Shown in pieces: positions 26,352 to 35,768 of a DNA stretch of 64,000 nt; the stretch's first letter is position 1; each line of letters begins with the position of its first letter. A model generated the notes under the pieces. It saw only the letters and a list, made by a program, of their open reading frames with translations. It searched no databases and was not told the origin of the DNA. A program made the position numbers and the translations under genes. The DNA comes from M3007 sp046296435 (GTDB lineage: Bacteria; Bacteroidota; Bacteroidia; Chitinophagales; Saprospiraceae): NCBI GenBank assembly GCA_046296435.1, contig JBKBLI010000007.1, forward strand, positions 12,178-76,177, read 5' to 3'.

Positions 26352-27065
26352 ATGCCCTTGCTCTCACATCCCGCGCCGCCCCCCGCCCCCTTGCCGCGCC
26401 CTGCGGCGGGTCTTGGGATCTGGGTGTGGGCGTTGTGGATAACGACCCTATGCGCCTGCTCCCATTCGTACATGCTGGATACGACTTGCTATTTTTTGCC
26501 GTCGGCCGGGCAAGCGCCCGACGTGATCCACGTAAAACTTGAGGGCCGGCCGGCTTTGGCGCTCATACACGACGACTTTACGCTGATTGTCGAAGCCAAC
26601 CAGTCAGTTGAGCACAAAGTAGCCGTGGACTACTATTTGTGCAACGGCGGCGCCGTTCCTCTCGAACTGACGCCCGATCTGAGCCGATTCAAAGGGTTTG
26701 ACCTGCGCGGACAGGCGCTTCAGTTCAAAATTGATCCGCCCGGATTTGCTTTTTTGAAACCGAGCGGAAGACTCTTAGCGCCGCTCCGCTTACAGTATGC
26801 GTCGCTCAACTACGAGCGCCACAACCTCGATTATCTGCACTACGACCTACAGCGCATCTGCGGATGCATATGGCGCGGCAGCGTTTCGGAGCAGCCAGTC
26901 GCAAGCGCGGGCATACTCGTCCCCCCCGGCAATCATGGATACAAAACAACGGTTGTTGCTTCCGGGTCTGAAGATTTCTTGTACGGATTCACCGTAGAGG
27001 CGCTTGTGGCCGGTAAGTACCACAGTTTCAATTTCGGCAAGCGCGAGCGCTATGTATTGCCCTGA
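26352..27065 (+). CDS. Hypothetical lipoprotein
   Basis: A 237-residue protein with a Pro-rich N-terminus, one hydrophobic segment and a lipobox-like LCAC (Cys36), so it is a predicted lipoprotein. The mature part appears beta-rich (VIHVKLEGRPALALIHDDFTLIVEAN). I do not recognise a family. The start may be wrong: the first 20 residues (MPLLSHPAPPPAP) are unusual for a signal peptide, and no better ATG is close. It overlaps the following glycosyltransferase gene by 14 bp, so the two are probably translated together and may act in one envelope pathway. Confidence 0.65.
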   Translation: MPLLSHPAPPPAPLPRPAAGLGIWVWALWITTLCACSHSYMLDTTCYFLPSAGQAPDVIHVKLEGRPALALIHDDFTLIVEANQSVEHKVAVDYYLCNGGAVPLELTPDLSRFKGFDLRGQALQFKIDPPGFAFLKPSGRLLAPLRLQYASLNYERHNLDYLHYDLQRICGCIWRGSVSEQPVASAGILVPPGNHGYKTTVVASGSEDFLYGFTVEALVAGKYHSFNFGKRERYVLP

Positions 27066-28410
27066 TCAGATTGCCCGCTGGCGCAAGGTCCGACCCGTCC
27101 TTTGGCTCGCGCCCTATGCCGCAGGTTTTTACCTCATGGCGTTTGCTTTGGACAGGACCGACTGGGAGCGGCTATTGGTCTTGTGGTGCGCCGTTTGGGC
27201 CTTGTATCTCCCGCTGGTGTCGGCGCGCGCCGCCGCCGCACGCCGCCAAGCCGTAGGCGCCGGTTGGGTATGGGGCGCGGGCGTTGGGATCCGGGCTATG
27301 CTGCTTTTCAGCATTCCCAATTGGTCCGACGATATTTGGCGCTTTCTGTGGGACGGGCGGCTGATTGCGGTCGGCATCCACCCGTTTGCCGATACGCCTC
27401 GCGCGCTGCTTGAGGGCGGACGCCTCGACGGCGACCCCGCTTTGCAGGCCTTGTTCCCCTTGCTCAATTCGCCGGACTACTACAGCGTCTATCCTCCGCT
27501 CATGCAATTGGTCTTTGCGGCGGCGGCCTGGGCTGGCCTGCCTTGGGCCGTAACGGCGCTCAAGCTCCCCCTCTTGGCGGCCGACATCGGCGTCGCGTGG
27601 TTTTTGCGGCGCCTGGCTCCGGACTCAAGGGTCTGGATTTGGTATTTTCTCAATCCTTTGGTTCTGATGGAGACCTGCGGCAACGCACACTTTGAAGGCA
27701 TGGCGTTGTGCTGCGTGTTGGCTGCGTTGTTTTTTTTCGAAAAAAGGCGAGCGGGTGCAGCCGGCGTCTTTCTGGCCGCCGGAGCGGCCGTCAAGTTGAC
27801 CCCGCTCATGTTTCTGCCGGCTTTTGGGCGGGCGGCGGGTTGGCGGGGGGGGCTGTGTCTGGCGTCCTGCGCCGCTTTGACCCTGGTCGCGCTTTTCGCG
27901 CCCATGCTCGACGCCTATACCCTTTCGAACAAAGCGCAGAGCTTAGATCTGTACTTTCGGCAGTTTGCATTCAACGGAAGCCTACATCCCGCAGTCAACG
28001 CGCTCGCCAAAGCCTGCGGAGTAAGGTGGGCTGACCGTGTGGATTGGGTAGGGCCGCTGCTTGGGATGGCCGCTTTTTTGCTCATCTTGCGGGTATCGTG
28101 GCGCGCGCGCCGTATAGGCCTTTATGCCGCGCTGATGTGGGCCGGGCTGATACACCTGCTTTTTTCGGCTACTGTGCACCCTTGGTACCTGATCCCTGTT
28201 TTTGGACTGAGTCTGCTCACCCCATGGCGATTCCCGCTGATTTGGACAGGGGCTATCGCCTTTTCGTACAGCCACTATGCCGACGGTTTTTTTCAGGAAA
28301 AATACGTCTGGATCGCCGCCGAATACGCTCTGGTGTTGGGCTTTGGGCTATGGGAGTGGGCGCGCAGGACGCGGGAACAGGGCGCTGCGCGCGACAATGG
28401 GAGTCGCTGA
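27052..28410 (+). CDS. Multi-pass GT-C glycosyltransferase (mannosyltransferase-like)
   Basis: A 452-residue inner-membrane protein with about 10-12 hydrophobic helices. A DD motif lies in an early loop (FSIPNWSDDIWRFLWDGRL), as in GT-C enzymes that transfer sugars from polyprenyl-phosphate donors on the periplasmic side. FLNPLVLMETCGNAHFEG and AVKLTPLMFLPAF match the GT87/mannosyltransferase-like pattern. A donor could be made by the Dpm1-like enzyme at 20804-21523. I chose the ATG at 27052, which overlaps the preceding lipoprotein gene by 14 bp. The acceptor is unknown. Confidence 0.83.
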   Translation: MYCPDQIARWRKVRPVLWLAPYAAGFYLMAFALDRTDWERLLVLWCAVWALYLPLVSARAAAARRQAVGAGWVWGAGVGIRAMLLFSIPNWSDDIWRFLWDGRLIAVGIHPFADTPRALLEGGRLDGDPALQALFPLLNSPDYYSVYPPLMQLVFAAAAWAGLPWAVTALKLPLLAADIGVAWFLRRLAPDSRVWIWYFLNPLVLMETCGNAHFEGMALCCVLAALFFFEKRRAGAAGVFLAAGAAVKLTPLMFLPAFGRAAGWRGGLCLASCAALTLVALFAPMLDAYTLSNKAQSLDLYFRQFAFNGSLHPAVNALAKACGVRWADRVDWVGPLLGMAAFLLILRVSWRARRIGLYAALMWAGLIHLLFSATVHPWYLIPVFGLSLLTPWRFPLIWTGAIAFSYSHYADGFFQEKYVWIAAEYALVLGFGLWEWARRTREQGAARDNGSR

Positions 28411-28414
28411 GCGC

Positions 28415-29407
28415 TCAAGGGTTGGTGCGCCAGTAATAAGCCAGCGCGATGCCCGTGACCAAATCCCATATCCCCCACCAAGCCGCAATCAACACCATGC
28501 CCCCCAGCCCGTTGAAAAACTGAAAGATCAGCACCAACCCCAACGCCGTATTGTGCACCCCCGACTCGATGGACAGGGTGCGACGGTCCTGTTTGGATAA
28601 GCCAAAGGCTGCCCCGACGCTGTATCCTCCGGCCAGCGCCAGCGCATTGTGCAAGGCCACGATCACAAACACAAAGCGCAGATACTCCGCCAGGTTGGAC
28701 AGGTTGCCCGCAAGCGCTCCAACCAATATGCCGAAAAACGCAAACAGGCTCAGCCGCTGCATCCATGCGCGGATACGCGACGTGAACGCAGGCAGGCGCG
28801 CCGTCATCCACATGCCGACTGCCAGAGGCGCCACAATCAGCAGCAAGATGAGGCGAGCCATCTCCACAAACGAAATGTCGAACGCCCGAATCATACCCGC
28901 CGCGCCGGNNNNNNNNNNNNNNNNNNNNNNNNNNNNNNNNNNNNNNNNNNNNNNNNNNNNNNNNNNNNNNNNNNNNNNNNNNNNNNNNNNNNNNNNNNNN
29001 NNNNNAGGCGTCATTTTTCCCCAAAACAGAAATCCGGCGGGCGTGATCACCGAAGCGCTGAGGATAATCACCGCATTGAGCGTGATGGAGAGCGCGACAT
29101 GGGCGCGGGCAAAGTGTGCGAGGAAGTTGGTCATGTTGCCTGAAGGGCACATGCTGACCAACACCATGCCCAGCCCTACGCTCATAGGGGGGCGGAAAAC
29201 CCAAATCATCCCGATCGTCAGCAGCGGAAACAACAGGTACTGCGAAAGCAAACCCGCAAACACGGCCCGCGGATATTGCAGCACGCGTCTGAAATCCGAA
29301 ATGCGCACATCTAACGCCACGCTAAACATCAAAAAGGCCATCACCACGTTGAGAAATAACATCTGCGCGGCGTTGAAATTGATGCTTATGCTGTCAACCG
29401 AATGCAC
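28415..29407 (-). CDS. Bile acid:sodium symporter family transporter
   Basis: Inner-membrane transporter of the BASS family with about 10 helices. Characteristic stretches are VLVSMCPSGNMTNFLAHFARAHVALS and ESGVHNTALGLVLIFQFF near the C-terminus, which form the sodium and substrate crossover region. The protein is 330 codons as written, with a run of 97 N at 28909-29005; leaving out 33 codons gives about 297 residues, a usual size. The start at 29407 overlaps the divergent gene at 29388 by 20 bp; an ATG at 29362 would avoid this. The substrate is probably an organic anion, not necessarily a bile acid. Its 3' end lies 4 bp from the convergent GT-C gene. Confidence 0.87.
   Translation of the reverse strand: MHSVDSISINFNAAQMLFLNVVMAFLMFSVALDVRISDFRRVLQYPRAVFAGLLSQYLLFPLLTIGMIWVFRPPMSVGLGMVLVSMCPSGNMTNFLAHFARAHVALSITLNAVIILSASVITPAGFLFWGKMTPXXXXXXXXXXXXXXXXXXXXXXXXXXXXXXXXXGAAGMIRAFDISFVEMARLILLLIVAPLAVGMWMTARLPAFTSRIRAWMQRLSLFAFFGILVGALAGNLSNLAEYLRFVFVIVALHNALALAGGYSVGAAFGLSKQDRRTLSIESGVHNTALGLVLIFQFFNGLGGMVLIAAWWGIWDLVTGIALAYYWRTNP
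28909..29005. other. Run of 97 N inside the BASS transporter
   Basis: The frame is kept if 97 N plus 2 neighbouring bases are taken as a 99-nt surplus, giving WGKMTP joined to GAAGMIRAF. Confidence 0.95.
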
Positions 29408-30071
29408 TGATCTGCTGTTACAAGCGGCAAAAGTCGCAAAAAACTTGGATTCGCACAGTTTTTTAGAAAATCCGCTTCCGGAGGCTTTCTATCTGCGCGA
29501 GGATGTGACCCAAATCGCCCGGGAACTGCTCGGCAAACTCCTGGTTTCTAACGTCGGGGGGCAACTTTGCGCCGTTCGAATCACCGAAACCGAAGCCTAT
29601 CGGGCTCCCGACGACCGGGCCTGCCACGCTTGGGGCAATCGCTTGACGCCCCGCACGCGCGTCATGTTCGGGCAGGGGGGCAGGGCTTACGTCTATCTAT
29701 GTTATGGGATACATCATCTGTTCAATGTTGTGACGGCTCCGGCAGGCATGGCCCACGCTGTATTGATTCGGGCGGGCGAGCCGGTATGGGGCCGAGAGGC
29801 GATGCTGGCCCGTCGATCCATGCGCGTCGCCACGCCGAGACTGAGTTCTGGTCCGGGCGCCTTGACGCAGGCTCTGGGGCTGCGTTATGACGCGCACAAC
29901 GCCGCTTCGCTGCTCTCCAGCGCAGAGGAAGTGTGGATTGGCGACGATGGCTGTCCCGTGCCCATACCCCTTGTCTCCAAACGCGTTGGCGTAGATTACG
30001 CCGGTCCCGATGCCGAGCGCCTTTGGCGTTTCCTGATGCCCGGTACGGCGTTTGTCAGTCGAAAACCCTGA
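29388..30071 (+). CDS. 3-methyladenine DNA glycosylase (AAG/MPG family)
   Basis: Excises alkylated purines such as 3-methyladenine from DNA. The 227-residue protein has the AAG-family order: LLGKLLVSN, the catalytic Glu in RITETEAYRAPDDRACHAW, the base-pocket stretch GGRAYVYLCYGIHHLFNVVT, VLIRAGEP, and SGPGALTQALGL. The length is typical. The start at 29388 overlaps the divergent BASS transporter start by 20 bp. No upstream or downstream partner is evident; the nearest co-directional gene is far away. Confidence 0.93.
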   Translation: MLSTECTDLLLQAAKVAKNLDSHSFLENPLPEAFYLREDVTQIARELLGKLLVSNVGGQLCAVRITETEAYRAPDDRACHAWGNRLTPRTRVMFGQGGRAYVYLCYGIHHLFNVVTAPAGMAHAVLIRAGEPVWGREAMLARRSMRVATPRLSSGPGALTQALGLRYDAHNAASLLSSAEEVWIGDDGCPVPIPLVSKRVGVDYAGPDAERLWRFLMPGTAFVSRKP

Positions 30072-30213
30072 GCGCAGGCTTGTCGTCAACCAGGCGGCTT
30101 GTCAACGTTTTCGCGATTTTTTTTCACGCTAAGGGCGCGGGGGGGGCATGCAAATGGCGCGAAGCCTGTGCGGTATTAGCGTGCTTTGCGTGAAATTTTT
30201 ACCACGCGAAGGG

Positions 30214-31878
30214 CTATTTTTTGATCTTGGCCCAAGTGTCTTTAAGCGTGACCGTGCGGTTGAACACCGGTTTCCCGGCGCGGCTATCCGGATCGGCGCA
30301 AAAGTAGCCGAGCCGCGTAAACTGAAAGCGGTCGCCGGAGCGCGCCTCGGTGAGCGCCGTCTCGATCAGCGCGTTTTCGACAACCTTCAGCGAGTCGGGA
30401 TTGATCGCCGTGCGGAAGTCCTCCTCGGCGGCCGGGTCCTCTACCGTGAAAAGGCGGTCGTACATGCGCACTTCAGCGCTGTGCGCATGCGGCGCCGAGA
30501 GCCAGTGGATGACGCCTTTCACCGTCAGGCCGCTGGTATCCTGCCCTGAGCGGCTCTCTGGCACATAGGTGCAACGCAGTTCAACGATGTGGCCCGATTC
30601 GTCTTTGACCGCCTCCTCGCAACGTATGATGAAGGCCGACTTGAGGCGTGCCATACCGCCCGGCGAGAGGCGGAAGTACTTGGGGGGGGGATTTTCCATG
30701 AAGTCATCCCGCTCAATATAAAGGGTGCGGGAGAAGGGGATCGGGCGCGAGCCTGCGGCCGGATCTTCCGGGTTGTTTTCGGTCTCTAACCAGAGCGTTT
30801 CGCCTTCAGGGAAGTTTTGGATCGTCACTTTGAGCGGATCGAGCACCGCCATACGCCGCGGGGCGCGTTTGTTGAGGTCTTCGCGGATGCAGAATTCGAG
30901 CAGGGACAGTTCGATGATGTTCTCGCGCTTGGCCACTCCGATGCGGGCGGCGAAATCGCGCAAACTCTCGGGGGTGTAGCCCCGTCGGCGCAGGCCCGAG
31001 ATGGTGGGCATGCGCGGGTCGTCCCAGCCGCGCACATAGCCTTCGTTGACGAGCAGCAGCAGTTTGCGTTTGCTCATCACCGTATAGGAGAGGTTGAAGC
31101 GCGCAAACTCGTACTGCTGGGAGGGGAAGATGCCCAGTTGATCGATGAACCAGTCGTACAAAGCCCGGTGAGGGACGAACTCGAGCGTGCAGAAGGAATG
31201 CGTGATGCCCTCGATGCTGTCCGATTGGCCGTGCGCCCAGTCGTACATGGGATAAATGGGCCATTGGTCGCCCGTGCGGTGGTGATGGGCGTGCTTGATA
31301 CGGTACATGTAGGGGTCGCGCAGGTGCATGTTGGGAGAAGCCATGTCGATTTTGGCGCGCAGCACACAATGTCCGTCGGGGAATTCGCCGTTGCGCATGC
31401 GCTCGAACAGGGCCAGGTTTTCGTCGGGCGGCGTATCGCGGTAGGGGCTGGGCGTACCCGGCTCGGTCGGCGTGCCCTTCATGGCGGCAATCTGCTCGGG
31501 CGTTGAGAAGTCCACGTAGGCCTTGCCTTCGGCGATGAGCTGTTTGGCCCACTCGTAGAGTTGCCCGAAGTAGTCGGAGGCGTATCTGATTTCGGCGGGT
31601 TCGAACCCGAGCCAGCGCACGTCGGCCAGTATGCTGTCCACGTATTCCTGATCTTCGGTACTGGGGTTGGTGTCGTCGTACCGGAGGTTGGTGGAGCCGC
31701 CGTACTTTTGTGCCAGTCCGAAGTTGAGGCAGATGCTTTTGGCATGGCCGATGTGCAGGTATCCGTTGGGTTCGGGCGGGAAGCGGGTTTTTACGGTGTT
31801 GACTTTTCCCGACTTGAGGTCGTTTTCGATGATTTCCTCCAGAAAGTTGAGGGATTCCCCTCGGTTGACATCGCTCAT
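30214..31878 (-). CDS. glnS: Glutaminyl-tRNA synthetase
   Basis: Charges tRNA-Gln with glutamine in the cytoplasm. The 554-residue class I synthetase begins with the typical FLEEIIENDLKSGK. It has the HIGH motif in NGYLHIGHAKSICLNFGLA, DDTNPSTEDQEYVDSI, and the KMSKS-type motif as VMSKRKLLLLV. The C-terminal anticodon-binding beta-barrels follow (VIHWLSAPHAHSAEVRMYDRLF). The length matches the bacterial family. It is followed by 142 bp without a gene and lies 87 bp downstream of argS on the same strand, so the two synthetase genes may share a transcript. Confidence 0.97.
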   Translation of the reverse strand: MSDVNRGESLNFLEEIIENDLKSGKVNTVKTRFPPEPNGYLHIGHAKSICLNFGLAQKYGGSTNLRYDDTNPSTEDQEYVDSILADVRWLGFEPAEIRYASDYFGQLYEWAKQLIAEGKAYVDFSTPEQIAAMKGTPTEPGTPSPYRDTPPDENLALFERMRNGEFPDGHCVLRAKIDMASPNMHLRDPYMYRIKHAHHHRTGDQWPIYPMYDWAHGQSDSIEGITHSFCTLEFVPHRALYDWFIDQLGIFPSQQYEFARFNLSYTVMSKRKLLLLVNEGYVRGWDDPRMPTISGLRRRGYTPESLRDFAARIGVAKRENIIELSLLEFCIREDLNKRAPRRMAVLDPLKVTIQNFPEGETLWLETENNPEDPAAGSRPIPFSRTLYIERDDFMENPPPKYFRLSPGGMARLKSAFIIRCEEAVKDESGHIVELRCTYVPESRSGQDTSGLTVKGVIHWLSAPHAHSAEVRMYDRLFTVEDPAAEEDFRTAINPDSLKVVENALIETALTEARSGDRFQFTRLGYFCADPDSRAGKPVFNRTVTLKDTWAKIKK

Positions 31879-31965
31879 ATTTTCGACGATACTTTTCTCG
31901 TTTTTTTTAGAAAACGCCCTTGCTATCGGGCGGGTTTGGGCCGCGGGCTTTTGGGGCGGGCGGCG

Positions 31966-33798
31966 TCACATGCGCCTGGGCATTTCGATGCCGAGCAGGC
32001 TCATGGCAGAGCGGAGGACCTGCGCGACGGCTTTGCTCAGCGTGAGCCTGAAGGCCCGCGCCTGAGGCGTGTCTGCGTTGAAGATCGGCAGGTCGTGCCA
32101 GAGGCGGTGGTAACTCTTGGCCAAGGCGTAGGCGTGGTTGGCGATGAGCGAGGGGTCGTACTCGCGGGCGGCCCGGAGCGTCAACTCCGGATATTCGTGC
32201 AGGGCTTTGAGCAACTCCCGCTCCTGCGCCTGAATGGCTGTGTAGTCGCGGGCCGGACTCAGGTCGATATCTTCTCGTTGGACGCGTTCCATCAAGCCGT
32301 TGATGCGCACGTAGGAGTATTGGACGTAGGGGCCGGTCTGGCCTTGGAGATCCAGCGACTCTTCGGGGTTGAAGATCATTTTCTTTTTGGGGTGCACTTT
32401 GATCATGAAGAACTTCATGGCCCCCAGGGCTATTTTGCGCAGGTCGTCTTCGCTCCCACTTTCGCCGCGCTCTGCTTGTTGGCTGCGGGCCACACGAACG
32501 ACCTCCTCCATCAGATCGTCGGCGTCCACCACCGTGCCTTCGCGGGTTTTCATGCGGCCGGTGGGGAGTTCGACCAGCCCGTAGGCGAGGTGGTACAGCC
32601 CGGCGGCGTAGGGTTCGCCGAGTCTTTTGAGGATCTCAAACAGGACGCCGAAGTGGTAGTTTTGTTCGTCGGCCACCACATAGACCATGCTGTCGCACCC
32701 GAACTCGTTGTAGCGCATGCGCGCCGTGCCGAGGTCCTGCGTGATATAAACGGAGGTGCCGTCGGCGCGTAGCACCAGTTTCTGGTCGTATCCGGCGTCG
32801 CTGAGATCCACCCACACCGAGCCGTCTTCTTTTTTGAAAAAAACGCCTTTGGCAAGCCCTTCGTCCACGATGTCTTTGCCCAGTTTGAACGTGTCGCTTT
32901 CGTAGTATAGTTTGTCGAAAGAGACGCCCAGCGCATCGTATGTGCGATCAAAACCGGCATATACCCAGTCGTTCATTTGGCGCCAGAGGGCTAAGGTGTC
33001 GGGGTCGCCGGCTTCCCAGCGCAGCAACATATCGCGCACTTGCCGGCCCAAAGCTGAGCGCTCGTTGAACCAGTCGTTTTTGTAGCGTTTGAAAAAATCC
33101 GCTTCTGATTCGCCCGATTTTTTGCGCTGTGCAAAAACGGCGGCAGCCTCCTCGCTTGCTTTCCAGGCATCGTACTCGGCTTTGGTTTTTTGCTCGAAAA
33201 GCACGTAGTAGTCGCCCACGAAGTGGTCGCTCTTGACGCCCTCTGATTCGGGCGTGCGCCCTTCGGCATACAATTGCCAGGCCAGCATACTTTTGCAGAT
33301 GGCGACCCCCCGGTCGTTGATGATCTGGACTTTGTGCACCTGATCGCCGGCGGCTTCGAGGAGTTGGCTGCAACTCCAGCCCAGCAGGATATTGCGGACG
33401 TGACCGAGGTGAAGCGGTTTGTTGGTATTGGGCGACGAAAACTCCACCAGCACCTTTCGGCCTGTGGCCGGCGCGCGCCCGTATTGGGGATTGGAGAGCA
33501 GGGTCTGGAGGAAAGCGCTCCAATAGGCGGCGTCGAGGCTGATGTTCAAGAACCCTTTGACGATGCCGAAGCGGGCGACCTCGCCGATTTCGGCCTGCAG
33601 GCGCTCGCCCAATTCCCGGCCGACTTCGTCGGGCGATTTTTGCGTCGCTTTGACAAAAGGGAACAGAACCACCGTAAAATCACCCTCAAAAGCCGCCGAC
33701 GTGGGGCTGACGAGCACCTCTTCCGGGGGCGTCGTCAAGCCGTAGCTTTCCTGCAGCGCTTTTGCCACACCGCTCTTGATCCTACTGACAATCTCCAT
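31966..33798 (-). CDS. argS: Arginyl-tRNA synthetase
   Basis: Charges tRNA-Arg. The 610-residue class I enzyme has the N-terminal Add1-like domain, the HIGH motif as NTNKPLHLGHVRNILLG, and GRMKTREGTVVDADDL where KMSKS is expected (many ArgS lack the canonical motif). The C-terminal DALR anticodon domain is present and ends SLLGIEMPRRM. A -7 box (TACCTTTG on the minus strand) lies just before the start at 33798. glnS follows 87 bp downstream on the same strand. A T6-G-A7 palindrome (32830-32843) occurs in the coding sequence. Confidence 0.97.
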   Translation of the reverse strand: MEIVSRIKSGVAKALQESYGLTTPPEEVLVSPTSAAFEGDFTVVLFPFVKATQKSPDEVGRELGERLQAEIGEVARFGIVKGFLNISLDAAYWSAFLQTLLSNPQYGRAPATGRKVLVEFSSPNTNKPLHLGHVRNILLGWSCSQLLEAAGDQVHKVQIINDRGVAICKSMLAWQLYAEGRTPESEGVKSDHFVGDYYVLFEQKTKAEYDAWKASEEAAAVFAQRKKSGESEADFFKRYKNDWFNERSALGRQVRDMLLRWEAGDPDTLALWRQMNDWVYAGFDRTYDALGVSFDKLYYESDTFKLGKDIVDEGLAKGVFFKKEDGSVWVDLSDAGYDQKLVLRADGTSVYITQDLGTARMRYNEFGCDSMVYVVADEQNYHFGVLFEILKRLGEPYAAGLYHLAYGLVELPTGRMKTREGTVVDADDLMEEVVRVARSQQAERGESGSEDDLRKIALGAMKFFMIKVHPKKKMIFNPEESLDLQGQTGPYVQYSYVRINGLMERVQREDIDLSPARDYTAIQAQERELLKALHEYPELTLRAAREYDPSLIANHAYALAKSYHRLWHDLPIFNADTPQARAFRLTLSKAVAQVLRSAMSLLGIEMPRRM

Positions 33799-33821
33799 GT
33801 CACTTTTCTGATTTGAGCCGC

Positions 33822-33854
33822 AAAGGTAGGGCTTTTCCCACTACTTGCGCACAA
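33822..33854 (-). promoter_or_regulatory. Promoter for argS (TTG, TACCTTTG)
   Basis: TACCTTTG on the minus strand at 33822-33829, with a TTG at 33852-33854. It is 24 bp from the argS ATG. Confidence 0.6.
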
Positions 33855-34443
33855 CAAAAAACGCCTCAGAGCCGCTGCGCGGCGCGATTGAATTGGGGCA
33901 GGACGCCAGGGTTTCGATCTCAAACAGCGGCTCGAATAAGGCGCGATACTCGGATATGCTCCCCCCGAATGGCGGTCCGCCTTCGAAGGTGCGGTCGAAC
34001 AGTACCCCGGCCAGCCGCCCTCCGGGGCGCAGTAAAGCGTGCATCTGGAGCGCGTAGCGTGGGCGCAGCGCGGGGTTGAGCGCGCAGAAGAACGTCTGTT
34101 CGAGAATCAGATCGTATATATCCTCATGCGCAAAAAAATCGGCGCATACCCATCGGATATGCCCTGCAAATGTCTCGCCTTGCGCCTCAAAGCGGGCGCG
34201 GGCCTGAGCGAGGGCCTGCGGAGCGATGTCGAGCAAGGTCAGTTCGCCATAACCCATGCGCAGCAGCTCGCGCGCTTCGTGGGCGTTGCCGCAGCCGGGT
34301 ATCAGCACCTGCATGGCAGCGCGTTCGGACGGCGGCACGGTGGCGGCATATTCTATCAGAGGCGGCGAGGCCTGACCGATATCCCAGCCGGTCTGGCCGG
34401 CCTCCCATCGCGTATTCCAATAGTTGGCGTCCAAGGTATCCAT
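33841..34443 (-). CDS. SAM-dependent methyltransferase, TPMT-like
   Basis: A 200-residue class I methyltransferase. The start MDTLDANYWNTRWEAGQTGWDIG and the SAM-binding motif QVLIPGCGNAHEARELL are the pattern of the thiopurine S-methyltransferase-like family. Many bacterial members methylate thiols, selenium or tellurium compounds. Motif II (DLILEQTFFCALNP) and LRPGGRLAGVLFD follow. I chose the ATG at 34443 because a -7 box ends 18 bp upstream; the open frame extends to 34497. The substrate is not predictable from the sequence. Confidence 0.88.
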   Translation of the reverse strand: MDTLDANYWNTRWEAGQTGWDIGQASPPLIEYAATVPPSERAAMQVLIPGCGNAHEARELLRMGYGELTLLDIAPQALAQARARFEAQGETFAGHIRWVCADFFAHEDIYDLILEQTFFCALNPALRPRYALQMHALLRPGGRLAGVLFDRTFEGGPPFGGSISEYRALFEPLFEIETLASCPNSIAPRSGSEAFFVVRK

Positions 34444-34460
34444 ATGTTTGTGTTGGGCGG

Positions 34461-34468
34461 CAAAGGTA
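34461..34468 (-). promoter_or_regulatory. -7 box TACCTTTG for the methyltransferase gene
   Basis: Minus-strand match to TANNTTTG, 18 bp before the ATG at 34443. Confidence 0.55.
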
Positions 34469-34530
34469 GCGTGTTTGTTTCGAAATCGGGGGTGCACAGG
34501 CCGGATATACGCACAGAATGCCGACGTCGT

Positions 34531-35151
34531 TCATCGCTCGCAAAGGGCCGCAACCTGTTCTGGACTCAGCGCAATGATTTGGCCGGCCTTTAGGGCCCCC
34601 AATCCGTAGGCGCCGAGGCCGATGCGCCCGATGCGGGCGCGCACTAAGCGCAGCACCGGATGCCCTACGGCGGCGCACATGCGGCGCACCTGCCGGTTTT
34701 TGCCCTCGCGTAGCACGATCTCGATCCAAGCGGTCGGGATGTGCTGTCTGAAACGAATGGGAGGGATGCGCTCGGGCAGGCCATCCGGCCCGGCGTCCAG
34801 CAGCCGGACCTCGGCGGGGAGGGTGCGGTGCGTCTTGCCGTCGATGCGGAGCGTGACGCCCTGTCGCAGCGCATCGAGCGCCGCCGTATCCGGGAGGCCC
34901 TCCACCTGCGCCCAGTACGTGCGTTGGCGGCGTCGTTGGGGCGGTAGGAGCAGATCGGGCAGATTTTTGTCGTTAGAGATCAGGAGCAGCCCTTCGCTGT
35001 CGGCGTCAAGGCGGCCGATCGGATAGGCGTCGCGGGGGAATTGGCCGCCGAGGTCTGAGAGCGTCGCCTGTCCGGGATGGTCGGGCTGAAACTGCGACAA
35101 CATGCCGTAGGGCTTATAGACCAAGAAGTAGGTCAGCGCATTGCGGGACAT
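34531..35151 (-). CDS. rluE: RluE-like rRNA pseudouridine synthase
   Basis: Converts a uridine in rRNA to pseudouridine. The 206-residue protein belongs to the RsuA/RluB/E/F group without an N-terminal S4 domain, as in RluE. The start (LTYFLVYKPYGMLSQF), the catalytic Asp in PIGRLDADSEGLLLISND, RTYWAQVEG, and the C-terminal LREGKNRQVRRMCAAVGHPVLRLVR are all visible. E. coli RluE modifies 23S U2457; the same target is likely but inferred. It lies between the methyltransferase and a lipoprotein gene on the same strand. Confidence 0.92.
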   Translation of the reverse strand: MSRNALTYFLVYKPYGMLSQFQPDHPGQATLSDLGGQFPRDAYPIGRLDADSEGLLLISNDKNLPDLLLPPQRRRQRTYWAQVEGLPDTAALDALRQGVTLRIDGKTHRTLPAEVRLLDAGPDGLPERIPPIRFRQHIPTAWIEIVLREGKNRQVRRMCAAVGHPVLRLVRARIGRIGLGAYGLGALKAGQIIALSPEQVAALCER

Positions 35152-35198
35152 ATCGGGCGTAGGGCGAAGGAGCGGATGGGTATGAGCAGCGGGCGCGC

Positions 35199-35747
35199 TC
35201 AGAGTCGGCAGCGCAGGGCGATGGGCGGCGTGCGTATGGTATTGCTCTGATTACCGGCCGCGTCTTTGAGGTATATGTCATAAAAAACGGTGTCGAACAT
35301 GCTCGGCGCATTGGGCGAGTTGTCGCAGGGCGGATACGAGATGCCGTTTTGGGGGGGGAAGATGCAACAGGTCGTGGGCATGAGTATCGTGATCTCGCCC
35401 GAAATGCCGTTGCCAACGCCTTGTTGGTCGATCTTGGGCAGTTTGTAGGGCGGCTTTTCAAAATTGTCGCGACCATCGAACACAAACACTTCAGGTCCCT
35501 CCTGGCCTGTGCCCAAATCCCCGTCGCCATCCGTAAATCCGAACGTGATGAACACCGTGTCCGGTCCTAAGGAACTCTGGCGCATGATATTTTTGGACAT
35601 ACGCAGGAATTCGATTTCAGGAATATTGGAGTAGTTGGGCGGTTTGGTGCACGCCTTAAAGGACACTGCGGCAAGCGCTGTCGCGCCAATCAGGGCGAGA
35701 GCGAGCGGCGCATGAGCGCGGTCGGGCGATATTTTTTGCTTTTGCAT
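35199..35747 (-). CDS. Hypothetical lipoprotein
   Basis: A 182-residue lipoprotein with a long N-terminal signal and Cys33 in FKACTKPP. The mature part has IPEIEFLRMSKNIM, then FITFGFTDGDGDLG, an acidic turn that looks like a calcium-binding loop, and a paired Cys (TTCCIFPP). It resembles a conserved exported lipoprotein family of Bacteroidota with no known function. It is 47 bp upstream of rluE on the same strand and may be the first gene of that transcript. Confidence 0.75.
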   Translation of the reverse strand: MQKQKISPDRAHAPLALALIGATALAAVSFKACTKPPNYSNIPEIEFLRMSKNIMRQSSLGPDTVFITFGFTDGDGDLGTGQEGPEVFVFDGRDNFEKPPYKLPKIDQQGVGNGISGEITILMPTTCCIFPPQNGISYPPCDNSPNAPSMFDTVFYDIYLKDAAGNQSNTIRTPPIALRCRL

Positions 35748-35768
35748 AAAAAATCTTTGCGTGTCTTA

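Noticed and set aside
28551..29387. Upstream extension of the 3-methyladenine glycosylase frame
   Set aside because: It runs antisense through the BASS transporter and an N run. The glycosylase family begins near 29388.
31601..31612. GGTTCGAACCC, like a tRNA T-loop
   Set aside because: It lies inside glnS, encodes the conserved GFEPAE stretch, and no tRNA cloverleaf can be drawn around it.
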